From the NCBI RefSeq assembly GCF_000218625.1, contig NC_015672.1:248001-312000 (forward strand): a stretch of 64,000 bases of DNA. The letters are read 5' to 3'. A program made the position numbers and the translations under genes. Origin of the DNA: Flexistipes sinusarabici DSM 4947 (GTDB lineage: Bacteria > Chrysiogenota > Deferribacteres > Deferribacterales > Flexistipitaceae). The notes below the pieces were generated by a model. That model did no database searches. It had not been told where the DNA came from and saw nothing but the letters and a program-made list of their open reading frames with translations. Shown here piece by piece: positions 52,567 through 60,027 of the stretch. Each line of letters begins with the position of its first letter. Positions within the stretch are counted from its first letter, which is position 1.

Positions 52567-53322
52567 TCAATCCCAGCCCTCTATTTCATTCTGTATTTCA
52601 AAGTCATTTTCAAAATCGGGTTCCGAGCCGAAGGATGATATCCCCTCTTTTTTCTTAATTGTTTTTTTATGTTTGTTAGTACTGTTATTGTCCATTTCTT
52701 CTGCAGGTTTTATATTGTATTTCCGGTAAAAGAATCCTGCTTCCTGTTTATTTATCATCCCTTCAGGAATAATGTTTATAGCTTTTTCCGGCTTGGTGGG
52801 GCATTTTTCCGTGCATATCCCGCAGCCCACACACTTTTCCGTTGTAACGGGGAGAATAAATTTTTCCATTACGATTGCTTCATCCATAAGCGGGCAGGCG
52901 TTATAACATGTGGAGCAGAGGAGTGCTTTATCGCTGACTTCCCCCTTTTTTTCTTCTTTATAATAAATGTAATTATAGCATAGCTCCTGATCTATAACGG
53001 CTTTGCCCATTGTTACCTCTCTTTTGTCGGTAACTTTGGGATCAAGGGCTTTGGTGGGACAGACTTCCGGACATTTCATACACAGATAACATGCTTTGTC
53101 CTCTGCAAAAACATATGGTGTGCCAATCTGAAGCCTTTCATAAAGGTCAGCCCTCTTGATAGAGTCATATGGACATACTTCTATACATCGTGCACAGCGG
53201 ATGCACAGCTCCATGAACCGTTTTTCTGAAACTGCTCCGGGCGGTCTCAGCCTGTTGATTTTGTAATAACCTTTAAAAGGGTTATTATTAAGTAAATATC
53301 TTAAATCCTCCAGGATGCTCAT
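52567..53322 (-). CDS. napG: NapG-type iron-sulfur protein without Tat signal
   Basis: Ferredoxin-like protein of 251 residues with four [4Fe-4S] sites: CIRCARCIEVCP (~39), CYLCMKCPEVCP (~78), a CSTCYNACP-centred site (~135) and CVGCGICTEKCP (~165). RLRPPGAVSEKRF before the first site matches NapG. Unlike most NapG proteins it has no twin-arginine signal at the N terminus; the ATG overlaps the napD stop, so a longer form is unlikely. A hydrophilic Lys/Glu-rich tail of ~50 residues follows. It is expected to relay electrons between NapH and the terminal cytochrome/NapA, but on which side of the membrane is unclear. Confidence 0.82.
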   Translation of the reverse strand: MSILEDLRYLLNNNPFKGYYKINRLRPPGAVSEKRFMELCIRCARCIEVCPYDSIKRADLYERLQIGTPYVFAEDKACYLCMKCPEVCPTKALDPKVTDKREVTMGKAVIDQELCYNYIYYKEEKKGEVSDKALLCSTCYNACPLMDEAIVMEKFILPVTTEKCVGCGICTEKCPTKPEKAINIIPEGMINKQEAGFFYRKYNIKPAEEMDNNSTNKHKKTIKKKEGISSFGSEPDFENDFEIQNEIEGWD

Positions 53323-53630
53323 AATTGCTTTTTATTCTTTTTACCAAAGCCTTTAAGGCTTATGTTCCGTTTGTTTCCTTTTTCAATTTCTTCCACCTCT
53401 TCTTCAAAATGAAAATAATGATGTGCAATATTTATAATATTTTCATTACTGTTTAATGTATTACTCAGTTCTTCCAACTCCTCATCACTTTCTGCTTCAA
53501 TAGCCACAACAATATTTTGTTTATCTTCAGAAGAGGTATAAATTTCAACCTGAGGGTAGTTTTTTAAAAATTCTGTAACATCATTCAGTTTGTTTTCCTT
53601 TACGGTAATCAGGCTTCCCGAAAAGATCAT
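53319..53630 (-). CDS. napD: NapD-like chaperone
   Basis: Small cytoplasmic chaperone of 103 residues that binds the Tat signal of NapA and holds it until the molybdenum cofactor is inserted. FSGSLITVKENKLNDVTEFL and VEIYTSSEDKQNIVVAIEAES give the ferredoxin-like alpha/beta pattern of NapD. The lysine-rich tail (~80-103) is longer than usual. It lies 57 bases after napA and overlaps napG. Confidence 0.8.
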   Translation of the reverse strand: MIFSGSLITVKENKLNDVTEFLKNYPQVEIYTSSEDKQNIVVAIEAESDEELEELSNTLNSNENIINIAHHYFHFEEEVEEIEKGNKRNISLKGFGKKNKKQL

Positions 53631-53687
53631 TATGCCTCCTAATATTGATTTGATTAGGGGCGGTATTATACCGCCCCTGTAAATGTT

Positions 53688-56081
53688 TTATACTCCCGGA
53701 AATTCAGAGTTTATATCTTTAATGACATATCTATCTGCGACATTCTTGGGTCCGGATATACGCTCGATCTTAACGGCAGCTATTTTGAATTCCGGCTCTT
53801 TTGAGCCTTTATCCACTGCGTCATTGCAGACAAAATTTATCATTTCGCTAATACGCTGATCAAACCAGGGGACAAAAAGTATACCAGGCATCGAGTTTTC
53901 GACTATTACTGCAGGAAGAATGCTTGTGCCGCGTCTGCTTGTAATTTTTATCATATCTCCGCTGGTAATATTGTATTTTTTTGCATCGTCCGGATGGATT
54001 TCAACGTATGCGTTGGGATGTGCTCTTGCTAATTCAGGCACTCTCATTGTCATTGTACCTGTATGCCACTGTTCAATTACTCGTCCTGTAGTCAAATAGA
54101 AAGGATAGGCTGCAGAAGGAGTTTCAGCAGGTCCGGCATACGGTCTGAGGAAAATATTGGCTTTGCCTTCACCTTTTTTATCCATATAGAAAAAAATTTT
54201 TTCATCCGAAGGGATATCCTTGTTAAACAATTTTTTGAATCCTTCGTGATTGAACATCGGGTCCATTCCACGCACATATCTTTTATATGTGCCGGGATGA
54301 TCAATGGAAGGGCAGGGCCACTGAAGGCCGGCAGGTTCTTTTTTCAGTCTGTCATATTTTGCCCCCCACAGAGTATGGTCTGTATCTTTGGTTACAGTGA
54401 TGTATTCTGTCCATGCTTTTTCATTTGCAGCCATTGAATCATCATCGTTCCACGGGATAAGCCTTTCCAGCCCCATCCTTTTCGCCAGCTGGGCTGCAAT
54501 CCACACATCAGGTTTTGCCTCACCGGGAGGGTTTACACATTTTTCCGTTAATTGGCTTCTCCGTTCGGAACATCCGTATACCCCGCCCTTTTCATAAATG
54601 AAAGCTGCAGGCAGGACTACGTCGGCAAGCTGGGTTGTCCTTGTGGGAAAAATATCCAGAACAACTAAGAAAGAGTCTTTCATGCCTTTTAAATATTTAT
54701 TTAGATTTGGAAGTGACTGGGCAGGATTTGTGGTGGATGTCAGCATTCCTTTGATCGGTTTATCCGGGTTGTTCTCTCCGCCTAAATTGTCAAACATCTT
54801 AATTGTATGAAAGCCCGGCTTCGGATCTATCGTACCTTCTGGTATTTTCCATGCTTTTTCCACGTAGCTGCGCCACATGTCACTAGCTACAGGCTTTGTA
54901 CCCGGCAGCAAATGACACAGTGAACCTGTTTCCCTAACACCGCCGCATGCATTAGGCTGACCTGTTAAAGAAAATGGATCCGCTCCCGGTTTTGCTATGT
55001 TGCCTGTTAACAGATGTAGATTATGCATAAGATTGTTTGCCCACACACCTCTGGTTCTCTGATTCAGCCCCATTGTCCACATTGTATAAGTTGCACCGCT
55101 GTTTGCGAACCACTCGGCAGCTTTCCTTATGTCTTCTGCAGGGCAGCGGGTCAATTTTTCCACTTTTTCCGGAGTGAATTGATCGACAAAGTCAGCATAT
55201 TTCTTAAAATCGTAGGTGTTCTTTCCGTCGGTAATTCTGGCATTATTTTTTACAAAATCTTCATTGTACCAGTTGTTTTTTATAATTTCCCTGGCCATGC
55301 TGTGAAATACGGCTAAATCTGTTCCCGGGTCCACCGGCAGCCACAAATCGGCAATTTTAGCCGTGTTTGTCTTTCTCGGTTCACACACGATAATTTTTAC
55401 ATCGGGGTTGTTTAGCTTATGTCTCATAACACGCCGGAATATAATAGGGTGACATTCACTGGTGTTGGATCCCACAAGAAAGATACATTTAGATTTTTCT
55501 ATATCGGCATAACTCCCCACAGGCTCATCGGAGCCGAATGTTGAAACATATCCGCCGACCGCACTAGCCATACAAAGCCTTGGATTCCCTTCAACCATGT
55601 TACTTCTGAATCCGCCTTTCCAGAGCTTGTTAAACGTATAGCTTTCTTCTGTCGTACACTGACCGGAGCCGTAATAAGCCACTGCATCTTTGCCGTATTT
55701 GTTTTGTAAATATTTAAATTTATCCGCAACATAATCCAGGGCTTTGTCCCAGCTTACCTTTTCAAAGTTGCCGTTTTTTTGTCTGATCATCGGATATTTA
55801 AGTCTGTCAGGATGATACATCACTTTATATGCCAAAAACCCTTTAACGCACAGAAAACCGAAGTTTGTTTTTGCATCCGGATTGCCTTTTATTGCTACCG
55901 CCTTGCCGTTTTTTACACCAACATAAACGCCACATCCTGTGCCGCAGAATCTGCATGCACCTTTCACCCATTTATCCACATTTCCCTGAGCGTTGGCTTT
56001 TTGGGGAAAATTTATTCCCACTGAAGCAGCAGTAGCCGCTGCAGCACTTAACTTAATAAAATTACGTCTGCTTACATTCAT
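53688..56081 (-). CDS. napA: Periplasmic nitrate reductase catalytic subunit
   Basis: Molybdenum bis-MGD enzyme that reduces nitrate to nitrite in the periplasm. The 797-residue precursor has a Tat signal (SRRNFIK, then an alanine-rich stretch to ~31), a [4Fe-4S] site C43-x2-C46-x3-C50-x27-C78, the molybdenum ligand C170 in NPRLCMASAV followed by FGSDEP, and a C-terminal MGD-binding domain (LTTGRVIEQWHTGTMT; HPDDAKKY). AGGAGG precedes the ATG. No napB diheme subunit and no napC are in the window, so electrons probably come through NapH/NapG and the tetraheme lipoprotein. Confidence 0.94.
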   Translation of the reverse strand: MNVSRRNFIKLSAAAATAASVGINFPQKANAQGNVDKWVKGACRFCGTGCGVYVGVKNGKAVAIKGNPDAKTNFGFLCVKGFLAYKVMYHPDRLKYPMIRQKNGNFEKVSWDKALDYVADKFKYLQNKYGKDAVAYYGSGQCTTEESYTFNKLWKGGFRSNMVEGNPRLCMASAVGGYVSTFGSDEPVGSYADIEKSKCIFLVGSNTSECHPIIFRRVMRHKLNNPDVKIIVCEPRKTNTAKIADLWLPVDPGTDLAVFHSMAREIIKNNWYNEDFVKNNARITDGKNTYDFKKYADFVDQFTPEKVEKLTRCPAEDIRKAAEWFANSGATYTMWTMGLNQRTRGVWANNLMHNLHLLTGNIAKPGADPFSLTGQPNACGGVRETGSLCHLLPGTKPVASDMWRSYVEKAWKIPEGTIDPKPGFHTIKMFDNLGGENNPDKPIKGMLTSTTNPAQSLPNLNKYLKGMKDSFLVVLDIFPTRTTQLADVVLPAAFIYEKGGVYGCSERRSQLTEKCVNPPGEAKPDVWIAAQLAKRMGLERLIPWNDDDSMAANEKAWTEYITVTKDTDHTLWGAKYDRLKKEPAGLQWPCPSIDHPGTYKRYVRGMDPMFNHEGFKKLFNKDIPSDEKIFFYMDKKGEGKANIFLRPYAGPAETPSAAYPFYLTTGRVIEQWHTGTMTMRVPELARAHPNAYVEIHPDDAKKYNITSGDMIKITSRRGTSILPAVIVENSMPGILFVPWFDQRISEMINFVCNDAVDKGSKEPEFKIAAVKIERISGPKNVADRYVIKDINSEFPGV

Positions 56082-56109
56082 ATCTTTACCTCCTAATAAA
56101 ATTTAGATG

Positions 56110-56505
56110 TTATTTGTGATACGCGAATCTGTGTTCCTTGTGACATGAACTGCAGCTCTTTTCAGGTTGAGGATTATGGGAATATTGTTTCGCATGGCAC
56201 CCTCTGCACGTTTCATTGGGGGGTGTTGCAACAAAATTGTCCTGGCTTCCATGACAAACCTGGCATTTTACCATTGCAAGACCGTGCAGACTTTTCTCCC
56301 ATTCTTTGTATAAATCGGGAGTCATTTCGCTGTGGCACTCACTGCAGTCTTTATTCTCCATATCAACAGGGTGTTCAGCCGCTTTTTTCAATTGAACATC
56401 AGAGCTCTTTCCTGAAACACTTTGGCTGTTCATTGCACAGGCGGATATAAATAAAGCTGTGCAGAATATTAATAGAACGGAAAAATAAAAATTTTTGGAC
56501 CACAT
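56110..56505 (-). CDS. Tetraheme cytochrome c lipoprotein (NapM-like)
   Basis: A 131-residue protein from the ATG at 56505, chosen because AGGAGG lies five bases before it; a GTG two codons upstream overlaps that site. The signal ends in a lipobox (ISAC, Cys23), so it is likely lipid-anchored. Four c-type heme motifs follow: CSECH, CQVCH, CRGCH and CSSCH (about 54, 81, 100, 118). It is the first gene of the nap operon and is the natural electron donor to NapA in place of NapB/NapC. The link to NapM of other bacteria is by position and heme count. Confidence 0.82.
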   Translation of the reverse strand: MWSKNFYFSVLLIFCTALFISACAMNSQSVSGKSSDVQLKKAAEHPVDMENKDCSECHSEMTPDLYKEWEKSLHGLAMVKCQVCHGSQDNFVATPPNETCRGCHAKQYSHNPQPEKSCSSCHKEHRFAYHK

Positions 56506-56533
56506 GTCCACCTCCTGATTTGGTATTGTTCAA

Positions 56534-56561
56534 ATTGTACAGGTAATTTTGTTAATGTGAG
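56534..56561 (-). promoter_or_regulatory. Promoter of the nap operon
   Basis: On the minus strand: -35 CTCACA (56561-56556), 16-bp spacer, -10 TACAAT (56539-56534). It would start transcription near 56527, just ahead of the AGGAGG of the tetraheme lipoprotein gene. The -35 lies within a 20-bp sequence repeated in inverted form at the divergent hao promoter. Confidence 0.6.
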
Positions 56562-56650
56562 GTAAAAAGAAAAAAGAATAAGTAAATTTTGTAAAAACTG
56601 TTGTTAACATTTTTTACAACCCAATAACTTCTTTTACCTGACATTAACAA
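56549..56650. promoter_or_regulatory. Shared divergent nap/hao operator region
   Basis: A 20-bp sequence cttttacctSacattaacaa (S = C or G) occurs on the minus strand at 56568-56549 and on the plus strand at 56631-56650, with 19 of 20 positions identical. Each copy covers the -35 of one divergent promoter. Midway is a nine-base dyad ttgtaaaaa (56589-56597) / tttttacaa (56611-56619) around ttgttaacat. A further dyad aacccaat/attgggtt (56618-56625, 56654-56661) overlaps the hao promoter. These are candidate sites for one regulator controlling both operons. Confidence 0.7.
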
Positions 56651-56666
56651 GCAATTGGGTTATATT
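56638..56666 (+). promoter_or_regulatory. Promoter of the hao gene
   Basis: -35 CTGACA (56638-56643), 17-bp spacer, -10 TATATT (56661-56666); each hexamer matches the sigma70 consensus at five of six positions. The predicted start near 56673 gives a short leader with ACAGGAGG before the ATG at 56697. Confidence 0.65.
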
Positions 56667-56696
56667 TTAATATCAAAACTTACAGGAGGTATTTTT

Positions 56697-58298
56697 ATGA
56701 GGAAGTTTCTACTATTGTTTATTGTGGCGGCATTAACAATGTTGTTTGCCGGTACGGTATCCGCTATTACCATTAAAGGTGCCCAGGTGGATGCTGAATC
56801 GGCTAAGTGTATCAGCTGCCACGAAGATCAAGTTGTTGCGCCCAAAGGTATTGAGCAGTGGTCTCACAGTGCTCACGCAAAAAACGGTATAGGATGTCTA
56901 TCATGCCATACTGCCGAAAAAGGTGATTTTGATGCAATGAATCACCACGGGCAATATGTTGCCAAGCAGCCGACTCCCAAAGACTGCGCAATGTGCCATC
57001 CACAAGAGGTGGAGGAAAACACCAAAAGTAAACACGCATATCCTTTCTGGCTGTACGCAAACGCCGACAGATCTGTTTTTTCGCCTATTATTGGAACTAA
57101 GCAAGGATGCGAATCATGTCACAATATTTCAGCAATGTGGCCGGACGGAAGTGTAGGTGAGTGTGATGTATGTCACTCCAAGCACACTTTTGATGTTAAA
57201 CAGGCAAGACATCCAAATACCTGCGGTGAATGCCACCTTGGCCCCGATCATCCTCAGAGGGAAATTTATTATGAATCCAAGCACGGAAATATTTTCAGAG
57301 CGAATGAAGCCAAGATAAATCTTGACTATGACTCATCTGAAGTTGACGGTATTCCGCTTCCTTCACCAGTGTGTACAACATGTCACATGGATGATGTTCC
57401 CGGAGTAAAGGGAACCCACAATGTCAGCGCAAGGTTGGCATGGGAATCACAGGCTCCATGGAGTTACAGAACCATCTGGTTTGAAGAGGAGCTGGGAACC
57501 TGGCAGGAAAAGAATGAAAGAATGAAGAGAGTATGCAGGAGCTGCCATGCACCTGATTTTGTTGGAGATTATTTCATGATGTATGATCTTGTAAACCTTC
57601 AGTACAACGAAATCAGACGCCAGTTTGTTAAATGGGCAAAACTGTATGTAAAAGAAGGGCTGATCAAGCCCCTTAAAGAAACAACTGTTGATGGGCATAC
57701 AAAAACATATTCAGGTACAGTTATTAATGCAAGCTGGTACACAAAAGCCAGTGAACTTCTTTACAATTCATGGCATCATGAGGGCAGAAGATTTAGAATG
57801 GGTGCGGCCATGCAAGCGCCTGATTATGTCCAGTGGCACGGTATCTGGGAACTTCAGCATAATCTTCAGGAAATGATCGCCTGGGGTGCTGAAAGAGGAG
57901 TTGAAGAAGCCAAAAAGATTTATGAAAGCGATTCTCCTACAAAATTTTTCACCTATAAGATTTACGATGTACCCGGTGGTTTATATTCACTTACGACAAA
58001 GGAACAGAATGATACGCCGATGCTTTATAAGGTAATTCCAAACTACTGGAAAAAGGTGAAAGCAAACGTCAAAGCCGCATATGATCAAGGACTTATTACT
58101 AGAGAAACCTGGGAAAGATGGCTTGCAAGGTATAACAACAAAGACAAATATCTTGGAAAGGATTATCCCGATAATAAGGTTTTCAAAGCATATAAAAAGA
58201 GAAAAGACATGGAGCTTGCAGATCCGAACGGACCTCTGAAAAAAGTTATTAACCTTGACTTGCCTTCGGAATCACCGTTTGCAGAAAAAGAAAAATAA
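56697..58298 (+). CDS. hao: Octaheme cytochrome c of the hydroxylamine oxidoreductase family
   Basis: Periplasmic multiheme enzyme of 533 residues from the ATG at 56697 (strong AGGAGG; the in-frame extension upstream lies in the promoter). Signal peptide ~1-23, then eight CxxCH motifs at about 38, 67, 97, 138, 156, 176, 226 and 280, the HAO spacing, followed by a long helical C-terminal region with PDYVQWHGIWELQHNLQEM. In bacteria without nrfA, HAO-type proteins are proposed to reduce nitrite to ammonium via hydroxylamine; whether the heme-crosslinking tyrosine of oxidative HAO is present needs an alignment. Divergent from nap under a shared control region, which supports use of the nitrite made by NapA. 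Confidence 0.87.
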   Translation: MRKFLLLFIVAALTMLFAGTVSAITIKGAQVDAESAKCISCHEDQVVAPKGIEQWSHSAHAKNGIGCLSCHTAEKGDFDAMNHHGQYVAKQPTPKDCAMCHPQEVEENTKSKHAYPFWLYANADRSVFSPIIGTKQGCESCHNISAMWPDGSVGECDVCHSKHTFDVKQARHPNTCGECHLGPDHPQREIYYESKHGNIFRANEAKINLDYDSSEVDGIPLPSPVCTTCHMDDVPGVKGTHNVSARLAWESQAPWSYRTIWFEEELGTWQEKNERMKRVCRSCHAPDFVGDYFMMYDLVNLQYNEIRRQFVKWAKLYVKEGLIKPLKETTVDGHTKTYSGTVINASWYTKASELLYNSWHHEGRRFRMGAAMQAPDYVQWHGIWELQHNLQEMIAWGAERGVEEAKKIYESDSPTKFFTYKIYDVPGGLYSLTTKEQNDTPMLYKVIPNYWKKVKANVKAAYDQGLITRETWERWLARYNNKDKYLGKDYPDNKVFKAYKKRKDMELADPNGPLKKVINLDLPSESPFAEKEK

Positions 58299-58308
58299 CA
58301 GTTAAATA

Positions 58309-58337
58309 GGGAGCGGATTTTCCGCTCCCCTTTTTTT
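58309..58337 (+). terminator. Rho-independent terminator after hao
   Basis: Eight-pair GC-rich stem gggagcgg (58309-58316) / ccgctccc (58322-58329) with a five-base loop, then c and a run of seven or more T. It lies 11 bases after the hao stop. Confidence 0.88.
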
Positions 58338-58409
58338 ATATTTGTCCCGATTTCCATCTAAATCCTTAGGTGATTTTCCGGCTGAATATAAAAGATTAGG
58401 AGGAAATTT

Positions 58410-58925
58410 ATGAAGAAGGTTTTGGGTATTTTGCTGGTGATTATTATGGCAGGAGTTTTATCAACAGTCAGTGCGGAACAAAAAATTGCCCGTCTTGATG
58501 GTGAGATTATAACAAAAGCAACGTTAGAAAAGTATGTCGATAATTTTTTGGGTAAAGAATATGAAAAAATGTTGAATTCGGAGAGCGGACTGAAGAAACT
58601 TGCTGATTTCTACATCAACAGGCAGATTATACTGGAAAAGGCAAAAAAAACGATAAAACCTGAAAACGAACTGCTAAAGGGGCATATGCACGGTAAAAAG
58701 GAAAACATGAGAGTTAAAAACACTATGTATATTACCGCATTCTTAAAGCAGGAAATTAATGACAAACTTAACCTTACAAAAAAGGAGATGCAGCGCTATA
58801 TGAAACAAAACAATATCGACTCAAAGAGGGAAGCTGAAATAAAATTGAGTAATGAAAAAAGAAAAAAGATGTTCGGAGAACTCATTGCAGATTTGAGGGC
58901 GGAACACACGATAGAGTATTTCTAA
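58410..58925 (+). CDS. SurA/PrsA N-terminal-like periplasmic protein
   Basis: A 171-residue exported protein: signal peptide ~1-22 (ends VSA), then a helical domain. IARLDGEIITKATLEKYVDNF and LKKLADFYINRQIILEKAK resemble the chaperone part of SurA/PrsA-type peptidyl-prolyl isomerases (the x-x-NG/DG-E-I-x-x-x-L pattern), but the isomerase domain is absent. It could help fold the neighbouring multiheme cytochrome; that is inference from position only. AGGAGG precedes the ATG. The hao terminator lies between the two genes. Confidence 0.65.
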   Translation: MKKVLGILLVIIMAGVLSTVSAEQKIARLDGEIITKATLEKYVDNFLGKEYEKMLNSESGLKKLADFYINRQIILEKAKKTIKPENELLKGHMHGKKENMRVKNTMYITAFLKQEINDKLNLTKKEMQRYMKQNNIDSKREAEIKLSNEKRKKMFGELIADLRAEHTIEYF

Positions 58926-58997
58926 AAAAATTTAATAATTCGGGAGATGGTTTTGAATACTGAGTCCTGAACGTTAAGAGTTAGGCAGAGGCAGAGA

Positions 58998-59069
58998 TAG
59001 AGGTAGAGGTAGAGGTAGAGGTAGAGGTAGAGGTAGAGGTAGAGGTAGAGGTAGAGGTAAAGGTAAAGG
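58998..59069 (+). repeat. Hexanucleotide tandem repeat (TAGAGG)10(TAAAGG)2
   Basis: Ten perfect tagagg units (58998-59057) followed by two taaagg units (59058-59069), with degenerate gcagag/agagat units before them from 58984. It occupies the gap between two convergent genes and ends eight bases before the exonuclease stop codon. Likely to vary in copy number by slippage. Confidence 0.95.
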
Positions 59070-59077
59070 CGGTTTGT

Positions 59078-59704
59078 TTATCTGTTATTAAGTAGGTTTT
59101 CAAGATCTACAAATGTAAAACAGGTTTCTCTGAAAATACGTTTCATTAATATGCGAAAAAAAACGGAAGTAGCTTCAGCGTCGTAAAGCGCCCTGTGCCT
59201 TTGATAAGGCCCTTTGATTTTGATGTTATACATTTCTGTGATATTATCCAGATTGTGTCTGCCTGCAGTTGGATTCATAATGCGGGAAAGTTTCAGTGTG
59301 TCCAGGACGAACCGGAAAGGATTTGTGATACTGTAGTCTTTCATTTCACTTTTTAAAAAAGCGAAATCTTTCCGGGCGTCGTGCGCAACAATTATGCTGT
59401 CTTTCGCGAAATCAATAAAATTATAAAGTGCTATGCAAATATTCGGAGCATCGCTGACTTTCTCATTTGTAATCCCGTGAATTTTTGTGGAGGACTCTGG
59501 TATTGCTATTTCAGGATTTACCAGCGTGTGAAATTTGGGAGGCTGAATCCTGAAACAGGGTGCTATTTTTACGGCTCCGATTTCAACAATTTTATCCCCT
59601 TCCTCAGGGTTAGTGCCGGTGGTTTCCAGATCAAAAACAACGTAGCTGAGTTTATTAAGCGGTGTATCCAGAATTTCAACCGCCTTACTGTCCAAATGCT
59701 TCAT
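59078..59704 (-). CDS. DnaQ-family 3'-5' exonuclease
   Basis: DEDDh exonuclease of 208 residues, related to the epsilon subunit of DNA polymerase III. Exo I has D25 and E27 in VVFDLETTGTNPEEGDKIVE, Exo II is around VAHDARKDFAFL, and Exo III is HRALYDAEAT with catalytic histidine and aspartate. It has no polymerase-binding tail, so it may be a stand-alone proofreading, repair or RNA-trimming exonuclease. Single-gene unit; the hexanucleotide repeat abuts its 3' end. Confidence 0.85.
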   Translation of the reverse strand: MKHLDSKAVEILDTPLNKLSYVVFDLETTGTNPEEGDKIVEIGAVKIAPCFRIQPPKFHTLVNPEIAIPESSTKIHGITNEKVSDAPNICIALYNFIDFAKDSIIVAHDARKDFAFLKSEMKDYSITNPFRFVLDTLKLSRIMNPTAGRHNLDNITEMYNIKIKGPYQRHRALYDAEATSVFFRILMKRIFRETCFTFVDLENLLNNR

Positions 59705-60027
59705 AATATCCTTTTATATTTGAGTATTTTGATAAAAAATCCCCGGGTGTTTTGTAATATCACTGTCTGCTTCATAGTTACATTTTTGGTTAAGGAAATA
59801 ATTTTTGCCACACTACCATTTATCCGTGAAAAAGTGAATTAGGCAGAGGTAAATGTTGAGAAAGCTGAATAGGTTGAAATTTTATAATGTTATGTGCTTT
59901 GTTGCATATTAAATATTTACTACCTATACGACCCATAATACCCATACTACCTCAACTATTCCAACAGATTACCCCAGGCATTTCCCATATAAATGCAAAA
60001 ATTTTAGGAAGTTGTCCAAAAAGTTTT
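59705..60027. repeat. Gap with low-complexity words
   Basis: A 323-bp space between the exonuclease start and the larB stop. No credible gene. 59841-59860 matches 52444-52463 in inverted orientation (19/20). From ~59919 a periodic series ctacctatac-gacccataat-acccatacta-cctcaac runs to ~59955, the complement of the gggtagtat-type units at 51831-51855. The first ~100 bases (upstream of the exonuclease) probably hold its promoter, but no clear hexamers stand out. Confidence 0.6.

Noticed and set aside
52175-52729. A 184-codon plus-strand open frame in the napG-napH gap
   Set aside because: It translates the intergenic repeats (Thr/Ser/Pro runs), runs antisense into napG, and lacks a ribosome site or any family pattern.
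54063-54437. Long open frames opposite napA and other genes (for example 54063-54437, 8353-8739, 42493-42912)
   Set aside because: They are antisense shadows of strongly supported genes, without ribosome sites or recognisable domains.
58998-59069. CRISPR array
   Set aside because: The repeat unit is six bases with no spacers; no cas genes are in the window.
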